Below, one piece after another: positions 9,631-17,984 of a stretch of 64,000 bases of DNA. This DNA comes from Caulobacteraceae bacterium (GTDB lineage: Bacteria > Pseudomonadota > Alphaproteobacteria > Caulobacterales > Aquidulcibacteraceae): the NCBI GenBank assembly GCA_016703335.1, contig JADJCG010000001.1, forward strand, positions 248,001-312,000, in the 5' to 3' direction. Each line of letters begins with the position of its first letter. Positions within the stretch are counted from its first letter, which is position 1. The position numbers were made by a program, and so were the translations under genes. Under the pieces are notes generated by a model. That model saw only the letters and a program-made list of their open reading frames with translations. It did not search any database and was not told the origin of the DNA.

Positions 9631-11016
9631 ATGGCGAACCTACCCTTTTTGACCAATTCCGATGCTCCGGCAGTGCCGATCCACGTCATTCGCACCGGCG
9701 ACTGGAGTCCGTGGATTGAGCGCCATTCCGAAACGTTGCGCCGAATGGCGGCAGCGCATGATTTCCAAGCTCAAAACGCCCGCATTTTGCTGGTGCCGGC
9801 CACCGATGGCTCGATCGAGCGCGTGCTTTTCGGCGCCGGCGACAAAGCCAATGTGAACGTCATCGGCGCTCTGGCGCAAAACCTGCCCGCTGGCGATTAC
9901 CGCATAGCCTTCGCGCCGCGCGAACTGAACGGCACGCCCGCCGCCATCGCCTGGGGCCTGGGGGCCTACACGTTCGACCGCTACAAGAAGCGCAAGCGCC
10001 CCGCCCCACAGCTCGCGCCGCCCGAAGGCGCAGACTTGGCGGAAGCCGCGCGCATCATCGAAGCCAGCTGGCTCGTCCGCGATCTCGTCAACACGCCAAC
10101 CAACGACATGGGCCCGATCGCTCTTCACGCCGCCGCCGAGAAATTGGCAGCGCGCTACGGCGCCGAATTCGAAGCCATCGTCGGCGACGATCTCCTCACC
10201 CAAAACTATCCGCTCATCCACGCCGTCGGCCGCGCCTCTGCGGAAGCGCCGCGCTTTGTGCACTTCTCGTGGGGCGATCCAAACGCACCGCGCGTCGCGC
10301 TCGTCGGCAAGGGGGTTTGCTTCGATACAGGCGGGCTAGACCTCAAACCGTCCGCCGGCATGCGGCTGATGAAAAAAGACATGGGCGGCGCAGCGCACGC
10401 ACTCGGCCTCGCGCATGTGATCATGGATGCGAAACTCAATGTGCGGCTCGACGTCTATTTGTCGGTCGTGGAAAACTCCGTGTCCGCCAACGCGTTTCGC
10501 CCTGGCGACATCATCGCCAGCCGCAAAGGCCTCACCGTCGAGATCGACAACACCGACGCCGAAGGCCGCCTTGTTCTCGCCGACGCCATCACGCGCGCCT
10601 GCGAAGATAAGCCCGTACTACTGCTCGACTTCGCAACGCTGACCGGCGCTGCACGCACGGCGCTCGGCCCGGACATTCCGCCCTTCTTCACGGGCGACGA
10701 CGCGCTCGCTGCCGAGTACGCGCAAGCCTCGATCGAAACCAGCGATCCCATTTGGCGAATGCCGCTCTGGGATGCGTATGAAGGCGACATGGATACGCCC
10801 GCCGCCGATTTGAAAAACACCGGCGACGGCGCGATGGCCGGCGCGATCTACGGCGCACTCTTCCTGCGCCGCTTCGTGACCGTACCGACCTGGGCGCACT
10901 TCGACGTCTACGCCTGGGCCCCCAAAGAGAAACCGGCCCGCCCCTCAGGCGGCGAAGCCCAGGCGATCCGCGCCAGCTGGCGCGTCATCAAGAAGCGCTT
11001 CGGCGGCGCACCTTAA
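9631..11016 (+). CDS. Leucyl aminopeptidase family protein (peptidase M17)
   Basis: A cytosolic zinc or manganese exopeptidase that removes N-terminal residues from peptides. Over 461 residues it has an N-terminal macro-like domain and a C-terminal catalytic domain with the M17 metal and active-site motifs: GKGVCFDTGGLDLKPS, KKDMGGAAHALG and the signature NTDAEGRLVLADA. Length is normal for the family. It starts at ATG 9631 with AGGAA upstream. Its stop overlaps the convergent DUF6768 gene by four bases. Confidence 0.9.
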   Translation: MANLPFLTNSDAPAVPIHVIRTGDWSPWIERHSETLRRMAAAHDFQAQNARILLVPATDGSIERVLFGAGDKANVNVIGALAQNLPAGDYRIAFAPRELNGTPAAIAWGLGAYTFDRYKKRKRPAPQLAPPEGADLAEAARIIEASWLVRDLVNTPTNDMGPIALHAAAEKLAARYGAEFEAIVGDDLLTQNYPLIHAVGRASAEAPRFVHFSWGDPNAPRVALVGKGVCFDTGGLDLKPSAGMRLMKKDMGGAAHALGLAHVIMDAKLNVRLDVYLSVVENSVSANAFRPGDIIASRKGLTVEIDNTDAEGRLVLADAITRACEDKPVLLLDFATLTGAARTALGPDIPPFFTGDDALAAEYAQASIETSDPIWRMPLWDAYEGDMDTPAADLKNTGDGAMAGAIYGALFLRRFVTVPTWAHFDVYAWAPKEKPARPSGGEAQAIRASWRVIKKRFGGAP

Positions 11017-11390
11017 ACCGCTTCACGCGAAGCCAGCCGCGCGACTTGCAATTCGAGGCGCTTCACCTCGCGCAGCAGCATGTTTTTGTTCATCTCCATC
11101 CAGAAGTACATTTTCAGCATTGCGACGCCGAGCATGGTGATCATCGCGCCGACGCTCCAAAGCACTGTCTCGCGCACATCGCTCGCGCCGAACATGTGCC
11201 AGGCGCAATAAACGAACGCGCCGAACAGCGCGAACGTGATGACGGCCGCAAACGCGTTCATCAAAGCCCACTGGCCGCGAAATGTATCCAACACCTCGCC
11301 AACGGGCGTAGAATGATCGTCGAAGCGAGAAAGAAACTCGCGATCCTCTTGCGAAAGCGCGTCACGAATAGCCCGATCAAGATTTGACAT
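11013..11390 (-). CDS. DUF6768-like membrane protein paired with an ECF sigma factor
   Basis: A 125-residue protein: a soluble N-terminus (MSNLDRAIRDALSQEDREFL), two membrane helices (about residues 48-70 and 78-98) and a C-terminal coil ending with LREVKRLELQVARL. This resembles DUF6768 proteins, which typically follow an ECF sigma gene in Caulobacterales-type genomes. Its start lies inside the end of the sigma gene (14-base overlap), so the two are translationally coupled. An anti-sigma or sensing role is inferred from pairing, not from sequence. Confidence 0.7.
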   Translation of the reverse strand: MSNLDRAIRDALSQEDREFLSRFDDHSTPVGEVLDTFRGQWALMNAFAAVITFALFGAFVYCAWHMFGASDVRETVLWSVGAMITMLGVAMLKMYFWMEMNKNMLLREVKRLELQVARLASREAV

Positions 11391-11931
11391 GGTCTTCTCC
11401 AAATGCATCACGCAGCGCTTTGCGCGCCGCAAACAAACGGGACTTCACGGTGCCGGCGGGAACGCCGGTAATGATCGCGATGTCGGCGATGCTGAGCTCT
11501 TCACCGAAGAACAAGCTCGCAGCGATGCGCTGATCCAGCGGCAGGCGGCTAAGCGCGGCGGCGACATCGAGGCGCTGATTGTTCGCGCCCTCGGCGTTCG
11601 CCGGTTCAATCTCCAGCGCTCGCGCACTCTCAACGATGCGAGCGCTGCGATATTTGCCGCGCAACGAGTCCGTGCACTTGCGCGCCGCGATGGCGTAAAT
11701 CCACGGTCGAAACCGCGCCGGATCGTCAAGCCGTGGGAGCCCGCGCACCGCGCTCTCCCAAACATCCTGCACCACATCACTGGCTGCCTCCGTCGTGCCG
11801 AGGAAGCGCGCGGCGAACGCCAGCAATTTCGGCGTCCAGCGCGCTGCCAGCCGGGCAAACGCATCGCGCGAGCCGCCCTGAGCCAGCAGGACGAGATAGT
11901 CGTCGAGCGCATGATCAAGTCCGCGACGCAA
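11377..11931 (-). CDS. ECF-family RNA polymerase sigma factor
   Basis: A 184-residue sigma-70 family protein with region 2 (SDVVQDVWESAVRGL and the DNA-melting stretch FRPWIYAIAARKCTDSLR) and region 4 (LSIADIAIITGVPAGTVKSRL). The start is TTG at 11931, supported by GAAGGGGG (complement of 11941-11948) nine bases upstream. The gene overlaps a two-helix membrane protein gene, the usual layout for a sigma factor and its regulator. A GAACC-N16-CGACTT motif upstream suggests autoregulation. Confidence 0.87.
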   Translation of the reverse strand: MRRGLDHALDDYLVLLAQGGSRDAFARLAARWTPKLLAFAARFLGTTEAASDVVQDVWESAVRGLPRLDDPARFRPWIYAIAARKCTDSLRGKYRSARIVESARALEIEPANAEGANNQRLDVAAALSRLPLDQRIAASLFFGEELSIADIAIITGVPAGTVKSRLFAARKALRDAFGEDHVKS

Positions 11932-11957
11932 CGCTACTCGCCCCCTTCACAGCCTCT

Positions 11958-11984
11958 AAGTCGGTATTGGATGGGCTTCGGTTC
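11958..11984 (-). promoter_or_regulatory. Candidate ECF-type promoter of the sigma/DUF6768 operon
   Basis: On the minus strand GAACC (11984-11980) and CGACTT (11963-11958) are separated by 16 bases, the usual -35 AAC and -10 CG architecture of ECF promoters. The expected transcript start lies about 20 bases before the TTG start. Only one instance is seen, so this is tentative. Confidence 0.4.
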
Positions 11985-12082
11985 GATCCGGACGCAAATT
12001 TTTTCAGAGGGCAAAAACGCCAAATCAAACAAGGATCGTTTCGGCTTCTTCCATCAAGATTTGGTTAATCATTTCGGCCATT

Positions 12083-12098
12083 CCACAACATCTTGTGG
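12083..12098. promoter_or_regulatory. 16-bp inverted repeat upstream of the MarR-type gene
   Basis: CCACAA (12083-12088) and TTGTGG (12093-12098) form a perfect 6-4-6 palindrome, 67 bases before the regulator's start. MarR proteins bind such dyads and usually autoregulate, so this is a candidate operator. The rest of the 233-base gap (11932-12164) holds no gene that I can see. Confidence 0.45.
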
Positions 12099-12164
12099 TT
12101 TCGCGCTTGCACCGACCACCAAATCAGCGAATCTTCCACTTGCGATTCAATCTGGGAGGTCGGC

Positions 12165-12536
12165 ATGGAACTGGGTCAGAACCAAGTAGAAGCATTGGAC
12201 CTGTGGCGTCGGGTTACCGTCACAACGGTCCGTTCGGACGCACCGGATCTGACGGCCCGCCAAATGGCGGTCCTGATGACGGTCCGTCTGCAACCAGCCC
12301 CGCACACGGTGCGCGGCCTTGCGGCGACGCTGAATGTCGGCAAGCCGGCAATCACGCGCGCCCTCGATACGCTGTCACGTCTGGGCTTCGTCCAGCGCCG
12401 CCGCGATCCGAAGGACGGCCGCAACGTGTTCGTCGAGCGCACCGAAAAGGGTGACGCGTTCCTCGACATGCTTGGCTCAACGATCCTCAGCGGCGACATT
12501 GCCGAACAGCGTCCAACGCTGGCCGCCGTTTCGTAA
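12165..12536 (+). CDS. MarR-family winged-helix transcriptional regulator
   Basis: A 123-residue DNA-binding protein. The winged helix spans about residues 25-105: LTARQMAVLMTV, the recognition helix TLNVGKPAITRALDTLSRLGFV and the wing RRRDPKDGRNVFVERTEKG, the typical MarR wing. The start at ATG 12165 is supported by GGGAGG at 12154-12159. A strong terminator follows, so it is a single-gene unit. The ligand cannot be told from sequence. Confidence 0.87.
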   Translation: MELGQNQVEALDLWRRVTVTTVRSDAPDLTARQMAVLMTVRLQPAPHTVRGLAATLNVGKPAITRALDTLSRLGFVQRRRDPKDGRNVFVERTEKGDAFLDMLGSTILSGDIAEQRPTLAAVS

Positions 12537-12558
12537 GAAGCGACGCAGCAAAACAATA

Positions 12559-12590
12559 ACGGCGCCCTGCTCACGCGGGGCGCCGTTTTT
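12559..12590 (+). terminator. Rho-independent terminator after the MarR-type gene
   Basis: Perfect nine-base stem ACGGCGCCC (12559-12567) and GGGCGCCGT (12578-12586) running into TTTTT. It is a classical intrinsic terminator, 23 bases after the stop codon. Confidence 0.88.
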
Positions 12591-12611
12591 GTTGGCCAAG
12601 ATTCTGAAGCG

Positions 12612-13253
12612 TTAGTGCGCCGGCGCGGGCGCCGTCGTCGCCGGAGCTTCGGTCGTCGTCGCAGCAGCATCGCCTTCAGCAGCGGCCGGCGCTGCTTCTG
12701 GCAACGGTGCAGGAAGCGGCACGTTATTGGGTGAAATCGACCGCAGGAACGCGATCAACGCAACGCGATCTTGATCGTTACGCAGGCCCGCGAACGCCAT
12801 CTTGGTGCCGCGCACGACAGTTGCCGGCGACGTCAAAAACTCGTTGAGCGCCAGATAATCCCACGATCCGCCGTGACCACGCATGGCTTCCGAATAGTCG
12901 TAACCAGCATGGCTGGCCGCCGCGCGGCCGAACAGGTCATGCAGATTCGGGCCAATGCCGTTGGCGCCGCCAGCATCGAAGGTGTGGCACGAGACGCACT
13001 GCGCATGGACGCGCTCGCCGCGCGTGATGAGTTCCTGCAGACCAGCAGGGTCAGCGAAGAGGCGGCCGAAGTCCGGCGGGCCAGACGGCGCCGCTGCGCC
13101 GCCAGGGGTGTCGAGCACAACGTCCGGCAGATACGCCGCCTTCTCGGGATAATTCGGGTGAATCAGCGTTTCGGCGCCGACACCAACAAGCATCACACCC
13201 AGCACGGCAGCAATGCCCGCACCGAGAACCGAATTCATCTTGAGATCGCTCAT
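12612..13253 (-). CDS. Membrane-anchored c-type cytochrome
   Basis: A 213-residue protein with an uncleaved N-terminal anchor (about residues 8-30), one haem-binding CVSCH motif and an axial methionine in GTKMAFAGL, i.e. a class I cytochrome c of the CycM/c552 type carrying electrons in the periplasm. An Ala/Pro/Thr-rich tail of about 40 residues follows the haem domain. The ATG at 13251-13253 is chosen because it immediately precedes the anchor; the reading frame extends further upstream without family features. It is divergent from kdsB. Confidence 0.87.
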   Translation of the reverse strand: MSDLKMNSVLGAGIAAVLGVMLVGVGAETLIHPNYPEKAAYLPDVVLDTPGGAAAPSGPPDFGRLFADPAGLQELITRGERVHAQCVSCHTFDAGGANGIGPNLHDLFGRAAASHAGYDYSEAMRGHGGSWDYLALNEFLTSPATVVRGTKMAFAGLRNDQDRVALIAFLRSISPNNVPLPAPLPEAAPAAAEGDAAATTTEAPATTAPAPAH

Positions 13254-13388
13254 CGCCCTGCCTTGCTGGCGCCCGGAAAAGTTGAGCGGTTTATGGCGTG
13301 CGTTGCGTCGCTCGCCAAGCGGCCACGGTGACGCCATGCGGCCTGGAGCGCCCTTGCGCGTCAACCCGCCGCACGGCAGGGATCGGAC

Positions 13389-14104
13389 ATGAACCCCGTC
13401 GTCGTCATCCCGGCCCGCATGGCCTCGACCCGCCTGCCCGGAAAGCCGCTCGCCGATATCCACGGCCGCCCAATGATCGCCTGGATGGTCGACCTCGCGA
13501 AACGCGCCAATGCCGGCCCGGTCCTGGTCGCCGCCTGTGAGGAAGAAGTCGCCGAAGCGGCTCTGAAGGCTGGGGGTAACGTCACACTGACGGATCCCGA
13601 TCTCCCCTCGGGCTCGGACCGCGTTCACGCCGCCTTAGAAGCCTTCGACCCAGCCGGTCGCTACGACGTCGCCGTGAACCTCCAAGGCGATATGCCGACG
13701 ATGCGCGCCGCGGACGTTGCAAAAGCCGTTGCCGCACTGCGCGATGGCGCCGACATCGCGACTTTGGTGTCGCCGTCAACCGACGAGAGCGAGCGCAACA
13801 ATCCGAATGTTGTGAAAGCCGTGCGCGCCGCCGATGGGCGTTGCCTGTATTTCACGCGCGCCGCCGCGCCGCACGGTGATGGGCCGATCGAGCGGCACGT
13901 CGGCATTTATGTGTATCGCCGCGATGCGCTGGCGCGTTTCGTCGCTGCACCGCCTTCGCCGCTTGAGCGACGCGAGAAGCTCGAACAACTACGCGCGCTC
14001 GAGATGGGCATGATCATCCGTGCGGATTCGATCGCGGACTTCCCAAAGGCGTCGACAGCCCGCCCGACTTGGAAGCCGCGCGAGCTGTTCTCGGCAAACG
14101 TTAG
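13389..14104 (+). CDS. kdsB: 3-deoxy-manno-octulosonate cytidylyltransferase KdsB (one-base frameshift near the end)
   Basis: KdsB activates Kdo to CMP-Kdo for lipopolysaccharide core synthesis in the cytosol. It begins MNPVVVIPARMASTRLPGKPL, with the sugar-nucleotide-binding segment VNLQGDMP and RHVGIYVYR in the family order. Near 14046-14051 one base is missing from a G run; shifting restores the conserved end VDSPPDLEAARAVLGKR with a stop at 14102-14104, giving 238 residues. As read, the frame runs on into an unrelated basic tail to 14240. Its corrected end overlaps the convergent lipoprotein gene by four bases. Confidence 0.9.
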
Positions 14105-14664
14105 CCCGGAAAACTCTGAACGCCGACGCTTTCGAGCGCACCGTCGCGGAGCGCCAAGCAATTCAAGCTCTCCATGCCTTGCACATAGCAATACATCGGC
14201 ACGTTTGCGTCTCGGACCGCGTCGTAGGTTTCGCGTGTAGAACCTTCGGCAGGATAGAACGGGAATTCACCGTTCTGCGGGCCGTCGGCGTTCGCGGGCC
14301 ATTCAGGGAGCGCTGAGCTCGATTGCATCGTCGTGTTGCCGGCTGGATCGATCCACTCTTGCAGCGCCGTTTGCATCGCAGCCGGCGCGCTGGCCTCCGC
14401 GAGCGTCATCACTTGCGACGGGATATGCGTCTCCGAATAAATCGGCGCGCCCGAACCGTTGCGGATGATCAGCGTCGCAACCGCGCGCGCGCAATCTGGG
14501 CCGGTGGTGATCGCTTCGATCGACGCATTCGGATCAGCTGGCGTATTCCACGTCGCCGTCGCGCGTGCACCGCAACCTTCGGACAAAGCGCCGTGTTGTT
14601 CTTCAGCGGGCGTACAAGCAGAAACGGCCAACGCCGCTAATCCGGTAATCAAAAATGTGCGCAT
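14101..14664 (-). CDS. Hypothetical lipoprotein
   Basis: A 187-residue protein with a signal peptide and lipobox AVSAC at about residue 17. Four further cysteines (at about 31, 57, 159 and 169) could form disulphides in the periplasm. No family recognised. It is convergent with kdsB and upstream on the same strand lies an esterase gene. Confidence 0.65.
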   Translation of the reverse strand: MRTFLITGLAALAVSACTPAEEQHGALSEGCGARATATWNTPADPNASIEAITTGPDCARAVATLIIRNGSGAPIYSETHIPSQVMTLAEASAPAAMQTALQEWIDPAGNTTMQSSSALPEWPANADGPQNGEFPFYPAEGSTRETYDAVRDANVPMYCYVQGMESLNCLALRDGALESVGVQSFPG

Positions 14665-14696
14665 GAGACATCCTCCCCCGGATTCGTGGCGGATGT

Positions 14697-15569
14697 TTAG
14701 CGCGCGAACGCCTCACGTACCAGCTGGCCGACATCCTGCAGCGCTGTCGTGGCGGTTTTGGAATAGGCGGTGAAGTTGAGCCCGCCATGCATCAGCACCG
14801 GATATTTCTTCTCGGTGACGCTGACGCCGACCTTGCGCAATGCATCGACCAACGCCTTCGCATCATTGCGCACCGGATCCATCGGCCCGCCGCCGGCGAT
14901 GATCGTTGGCGGCGCGGCAGAGAGATCGACGTCCAACAGAGACGGCAGCGCTTCCGCGCCCAAGCTGCGGGCGATGTAGAGTGCCGCGACGCGGCCGAGA
15001 AAGCGGAAGTTGCGCAGCTCTTCGTCAGCCCAGAGCGAATCCTGCACGTGCACAAGCGGGTAGAGCAGAACTTGCAGCGGCACCGAGCCAGGCGTCATGC
15101 GATTGAGCTCAAGCGCCGCAGTCGCGGCAAGATACGCGCCGGCGCTATCGCCGGCGACCACGATCTTCTCCGGCGTCGCACCGAGGTGCGGCGCGTTTTG
15201 AAACGCCCACGCACACGCGGCGCGCACATCTTCAAGTTGGCCGGGAAAACGTGTCTCCGGCGCGAGCCGATAGCTGATCGCCAGAACGCGACCTTGCGAT
15301 GATTTCGCGAGCCACGAGCAGATTGAATCGTGCGTATCGATATCGCAGCACACGAAGCCGCCACCGTGAATGTAAACCAGCAAAGGCGCTTCGACGGCAT
15401 TGGCCGCCTCGTAATAGCGCGCGCGAAGCTGACCGCCCGGTCCGGGAATGTCGAAGTCCTCGACTTTCGCCAATCCGCCCGCCCGCGCGGCGGGCACAGC
15501 AAGCAGCGTCCGCAAGCCCCGGCGCGTTTGCTCCAGAATGGCGCGCTCTGCGTTTTGCGTCATGCTCAT
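14697..15569 (-). CDS. Alpha/beta hydrolase, hormone-sensitive lipase-like esterase
   Basis: A 290-residue esterase of the HSL family (alpha/beta hydrolase fold 3). Visible motifs are the oxyanion-hole HGGGF (about residue 69), the nucleophile elbow GDSAGA (about residue 144), an acid in GGGPMDPVRNDA and the histidine in VLMHGGLNF. The physiological ester is unknown. Start ATG 15569 has an alternative in-frame ATG six bases later. Confidence 0.85.
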   Translation of the reverse strand: MSMTQNAERAILEQTRRGLRTLLAVPAARAGGLAKVEDFDIPGPGGQLRARYYEAANAVEAPLLVYIHGGGFVCCDIDTHDSICSWLAKSSQGRVLAISYRLAPETRFPGQLEDVRAACAWAFQNAPHLGATPEKIVVAGDSAGAYLAATAALELNRMTPGSVPLQVLLYPLVHVQDSLWADEELRNFRFLGRVAALYIARSLGAEALPSLLDVDLSAAPPTIIAGGGPMDPVRNDAKALVDALRKVGVSVTEKKYPVLMHGGLNFTAYSKTATTALQDVGQLVREAFAR

Positions 15570-15621
15570 GACGGGTGGGCTCTTTCCTTATCGGCGCGGC
15601 TTGCGCTAACGCTCGCGACCT

Positions 15622-16458
15622 ATGAGCGAACGTATCTCCTTTCAAGGCGAACCCGGGGCGAACTCTCACATCGCCGCGCATGAGGCCTATCCAGAACTCG
15701 AGCCCTTGCCGTGCCCGAGCTTCGAGGATGCGTTTGCGGCCGTGAAAGAGGGTCAAGCGCGTTACGCGATGATTCCGGTCGAGAATTCCGTCGCCGGCCG
15801 CGTCGCGGATGTGCACACGCTGATCCCGGAGAGCAATCTTTACATCATCGCCGAACGCTTCGTGCCGATCCGTCACCAATTGCTGGGACTAAAAGGCGCA
15901 AAGCTCGGTGGCCTCACGCATGTGCGTTCGCACCCTCAAGCTTTGGGGCAATGCCGCAAACAATTGCGCGATCTGGGCGTCGTCGCGGTGAAAACGGCTG
16001 ACACTGCCGGCGCCGCACGCGAGATCGCCGAGCTTGGCGATCCGAAGATCGGCGCCCTGGCCTCTTCGCTCGCGGCAGAGATTTGCGGGCTCGACGTGCT
16101 GAAGGCGGACATCGCCGACGCCGCGCACAACACAACACGCTTTCTGGTGTTCTCACGCGAAGAGCAGCGCGCGCCTGCGAACAACGGCCCGTGCATGACG
16201 AGCTTCGTCTTCCGCGTCCGCAACGTGCCTGCCGCGCTTTATAAGGCGCTCGGCGGCTTCGCTACGAACGGCGTCAACATGACGAAGATCGAGAGCTACA
16301 TCGAAGGCGGCGGCTTCTCGGCGGCCATGTTCTTCTGCGAAGTCGAAGGCCATCCCGAAGAGCGCGGGCTGAAGCTGGCGCTTGAGGAGCTGGCGTTCTT
16401 CTCGTCGTCGATGACAGTGCTCGGCGTTTATCCGGCCGATCCGTTTCGGCGGCTATGA
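15622..16458 (+). CDS. pheA: Prephenate dehydratase
   Basis: Converts prephenate to phenylpyruvate in phenylalanine biosynthesis. The 278-residue protein has the two-lobed catalytic domain (FQGEPGANSH at the start, IPVENSVAGRV, and the catalytic NTTRFLV at about 172) followed by a C-terminal ACT regulatory domain from about residue 190 (SFVFRVRNVPAALYKALGGF and the ligand-binding MTKIESYIEGG). It lacks a chorismate mutase domain, which is encoded separately at 50.3-51.1 kb. Confidence 0.92.
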   Translation: MSERISFQGEPGANSHIAAHEAYPELEPLPCPSFEDAFAAVKEGQARYAMIPVENSVAGRVADVHTLIPESNLYIIAERFVPIRHQLLGLKGAKLGGLTHVRSHPQALGQCRKQLRDLGVVAVKTADTAGAAREIAELGDPKIGALASSLAAEICGLDVLKADIADAAHNTTRFLVFSREEQRAPANNGPCMTSFVFRVRNVPAALYKALGGFATNGVNMTKIESYIEGGGFSAAMFFCEVEGHPEERGLKLALEELAFFSSSMTVLGVYPADPFRRL

Positions 16459-16467
16459 TATTGAAAT

Positions 16468-17337
16468 TCAACGCTGCGGCGTGACGCTACTGTCCGGCGC
16501 GCGATAGGCTACCGCGACACCGCCATTGCGATACGAGTAGAGCCGCAGATCCGCGCGTTTCTTCGCGATTACCACCAGCATCTTTGCGTATGAGCCGTAG
16601 CCCAACCACGCATTCGCGCCGCCAGTGTTGAAACCCGAAACATCGCGCAGCGCTAAGATCGCAGCTTTGCGGCTGAGCATTGCGCCGCCGACGCCCTGTG
16701 CGGCGTGGACGATGCGTTCGGCGGCGAGTTCGAGCGGCGTTGCTTTCGCGCCGCCAGGCTTTGGCGCCGGCGCAGGCGCAGGTTTCGGCGCAGGCGGCTT
16801 CACGCGCACGAGGCCGAACCATTTCCGCTTCGGACGCTCGTACTTGAACGCATCCATGAACGCGTTCCGTAGCACGACGTTGTCGGCGTACTCGCGATAG
16901 ACGGCGGCGGTCGGGTTCTGTTCGTGGCCCATGGCGACGACTTCGAGTTCGCGCTCCTGCAAACGGTTCACGACCGGCACGAAATCCGTGTCCGAGGTGA
17001 GCAAGATGATTTCTTCCAGCCCCCTCGTCCCCGCCGCGATGTCCACGGCGTCGAGCGTGATCACCATATCGGCCGAGCTCTTTTTGCTCTTGGCGATGGC
17101 GGCACAGGCAAACGCCTCGAAGCCAGCGGCCTCGAACGGGTCGCGGTACCTATCGTAGAGGGGATTCCAGTAGACGCGCTTGATCAGGAATTTGCGCTTT
17201 TGACGTTTTTCATCAAAGGCGCCGTCTTCAAGCCATTCCATCCATTTGGCGATGGATGTTGTAAATTCCCCGCTCGTCATGCCGAGCACGTTGTCAAAAT
17301 CGATCAGCAGCGCGCACTTCTTGCGTCGGCCAAACAT
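16468..17337 (-). CDS. NYN domain protein (PIN-like nuclease fold)
   Basis: A 289-residue protein whose N-terminal 160 residues form a NYN/LabA-like domain with the acidic active-site positions LLIDFDNV and TSDTDFVPVV. A Pro/Ala/Lys linker (about residues 180-200) joins a C-terminal helical domain (about 205-280) that may correspond to an OST-HTH/LOTUS-type RNA-binding module, though I am unsure. Such proteins are thought to cut or bind RNA. It is transcribed away from the sigma gene. Confidence 0.82.
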   Translation of the reverse strand: MFGRRKKCALLIDFDNVLGMTSGEFTTSIAKWMEWLEDGAFDEKRQKRKFLIKRVYWNPLYDRYRDPFEAAGFEAFACAAIAKSKKSSADMVITLDAVDIAAGTRGLEEIILLTSDTDFVPVVNRLQERELEVVAMGHEQNPTAAVYREYADNVVLRNAFMDAFKYERPKRKWFGLVRVKPPAPKPAPAPAPKPGGAKATPLELAAERIVHAAQGVGGAMLSRKAAILALRDVSGFNTGGANAWLGYGSYAKMLVVIAKKRADLRLYSYRNGGVAVAYRAPDSSVTPQR

Positions 17338-17396
17338 TGGCTCTCCTGACCCCCAGCGATTAATTTGCTAAAGCGGATGTTACAGGGCGTCCAGGT

Positions 17397-17424
17397 GTAA
17401 CCGGGCAACACTGGCACTCGTATC
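17397..17424 (+). promoter_or_regulatory. SigF-type ECF promoter driving its own operon
   Basis: GTAACC (17397-17402), a 16-base spacer, then CGTATC (17419-17424), ending 17 bases before the sigma start codon. The same GTAACC-N16-CGT arrangement occurs upstream of the DoxX gene. Caulobacter SigF promoters have a GTAACC -35 element with a similar spacer, so this is probably the autoregulated promoter. Confidence 0.75.
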
Positions 17425-17441
17425 GACTTGAACGAGGGGAA

Positions 17442-17984
17442 TTGGCCGACGAAGCCGCACTCAAGACCCTGTTTCTGAAGGGTCTCGCCGGCGATGAAGC
17501 CGCAACGCGCGCGTTCCTGACGGAAGCGGCGGCCCTGCTGCGCGCCTTTTTTCGCTCCCGGTTGAGGGGCCGGGCCGAGGATGCCGAGGATTTGGTTCAG
17601 GAGACGCTGGTGGCGCTCCACACGCGGCGCGAGAGTTACGATCCGAGCTACCCGCTGACCGCGTGGCTTTACGCTATCGCGCGCTATCGCCTGATCGACT
17701 TTCTCCGCCGCGCCAAACACCGCGCGCACGCTTCGCTCGATGGCATCGATGTGGGCGAGCCCGATCCGGATTACGAAGCCAGCGACGCCAAGCGCGATGT
17801 CGCTACCCTGCTGGACAAGCTCCCCGAGAAACAACGCACCGCGATCCGAATGGTGAAGCTCGAAGAGCGGAGCGTGAAGGAAACGTCGGAAGCGACGGGC
17901 CTTTCAGAATCCGACATCAAAATCTCGATCCATCGCGGCCTGAAGACGCTGATGCGGCTCATGGGCGAGGAGCAACCGACGTGA
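17442..17984 (+). CDS. sigF: ECF sigma factor, SigF/ECF16 type
   Basis: A 180-residue sigma factor with region 2 (AEDLVQETLVALHTRRESYD, PLTAWLYAIARYRLIDFLRR) and region 4 (LPEKQRTAIRMVKLEERSVK and the helix-turn-helix that follows). It starts at TTG 17442; no other start codon exists in frame downstream of the promoter, although the GAGGGG at 17434-17439 is unusually close. It overlaps the anti-sigma gene nrsF by four bases. In Caulobacter SigF responds to heavy metals; the same role here is inferred. Confidence 0.9.
   Translation: MADEAALKTLFLKGLAGDEAATRAFLTEAAALLRAFFRSRLRGRAEDAEDLVQETLVALHTRRESYDPSYPLTAWLYAIARYRLIDFLRRAKHRAHASLDGIDVGEPDPDYEASDAKRDVATLLDKLPEKQRTAIRMVKLEERSVKETSEATGLSESDIKISIHRGLKTLMRLMGEEQPT

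Noticed and set aside
17358..17372. CtrA-like TTAA site upstream of sigF
   Set aside because: The TTAA half-sites do not have the seven-base spacing of a CtrA box.
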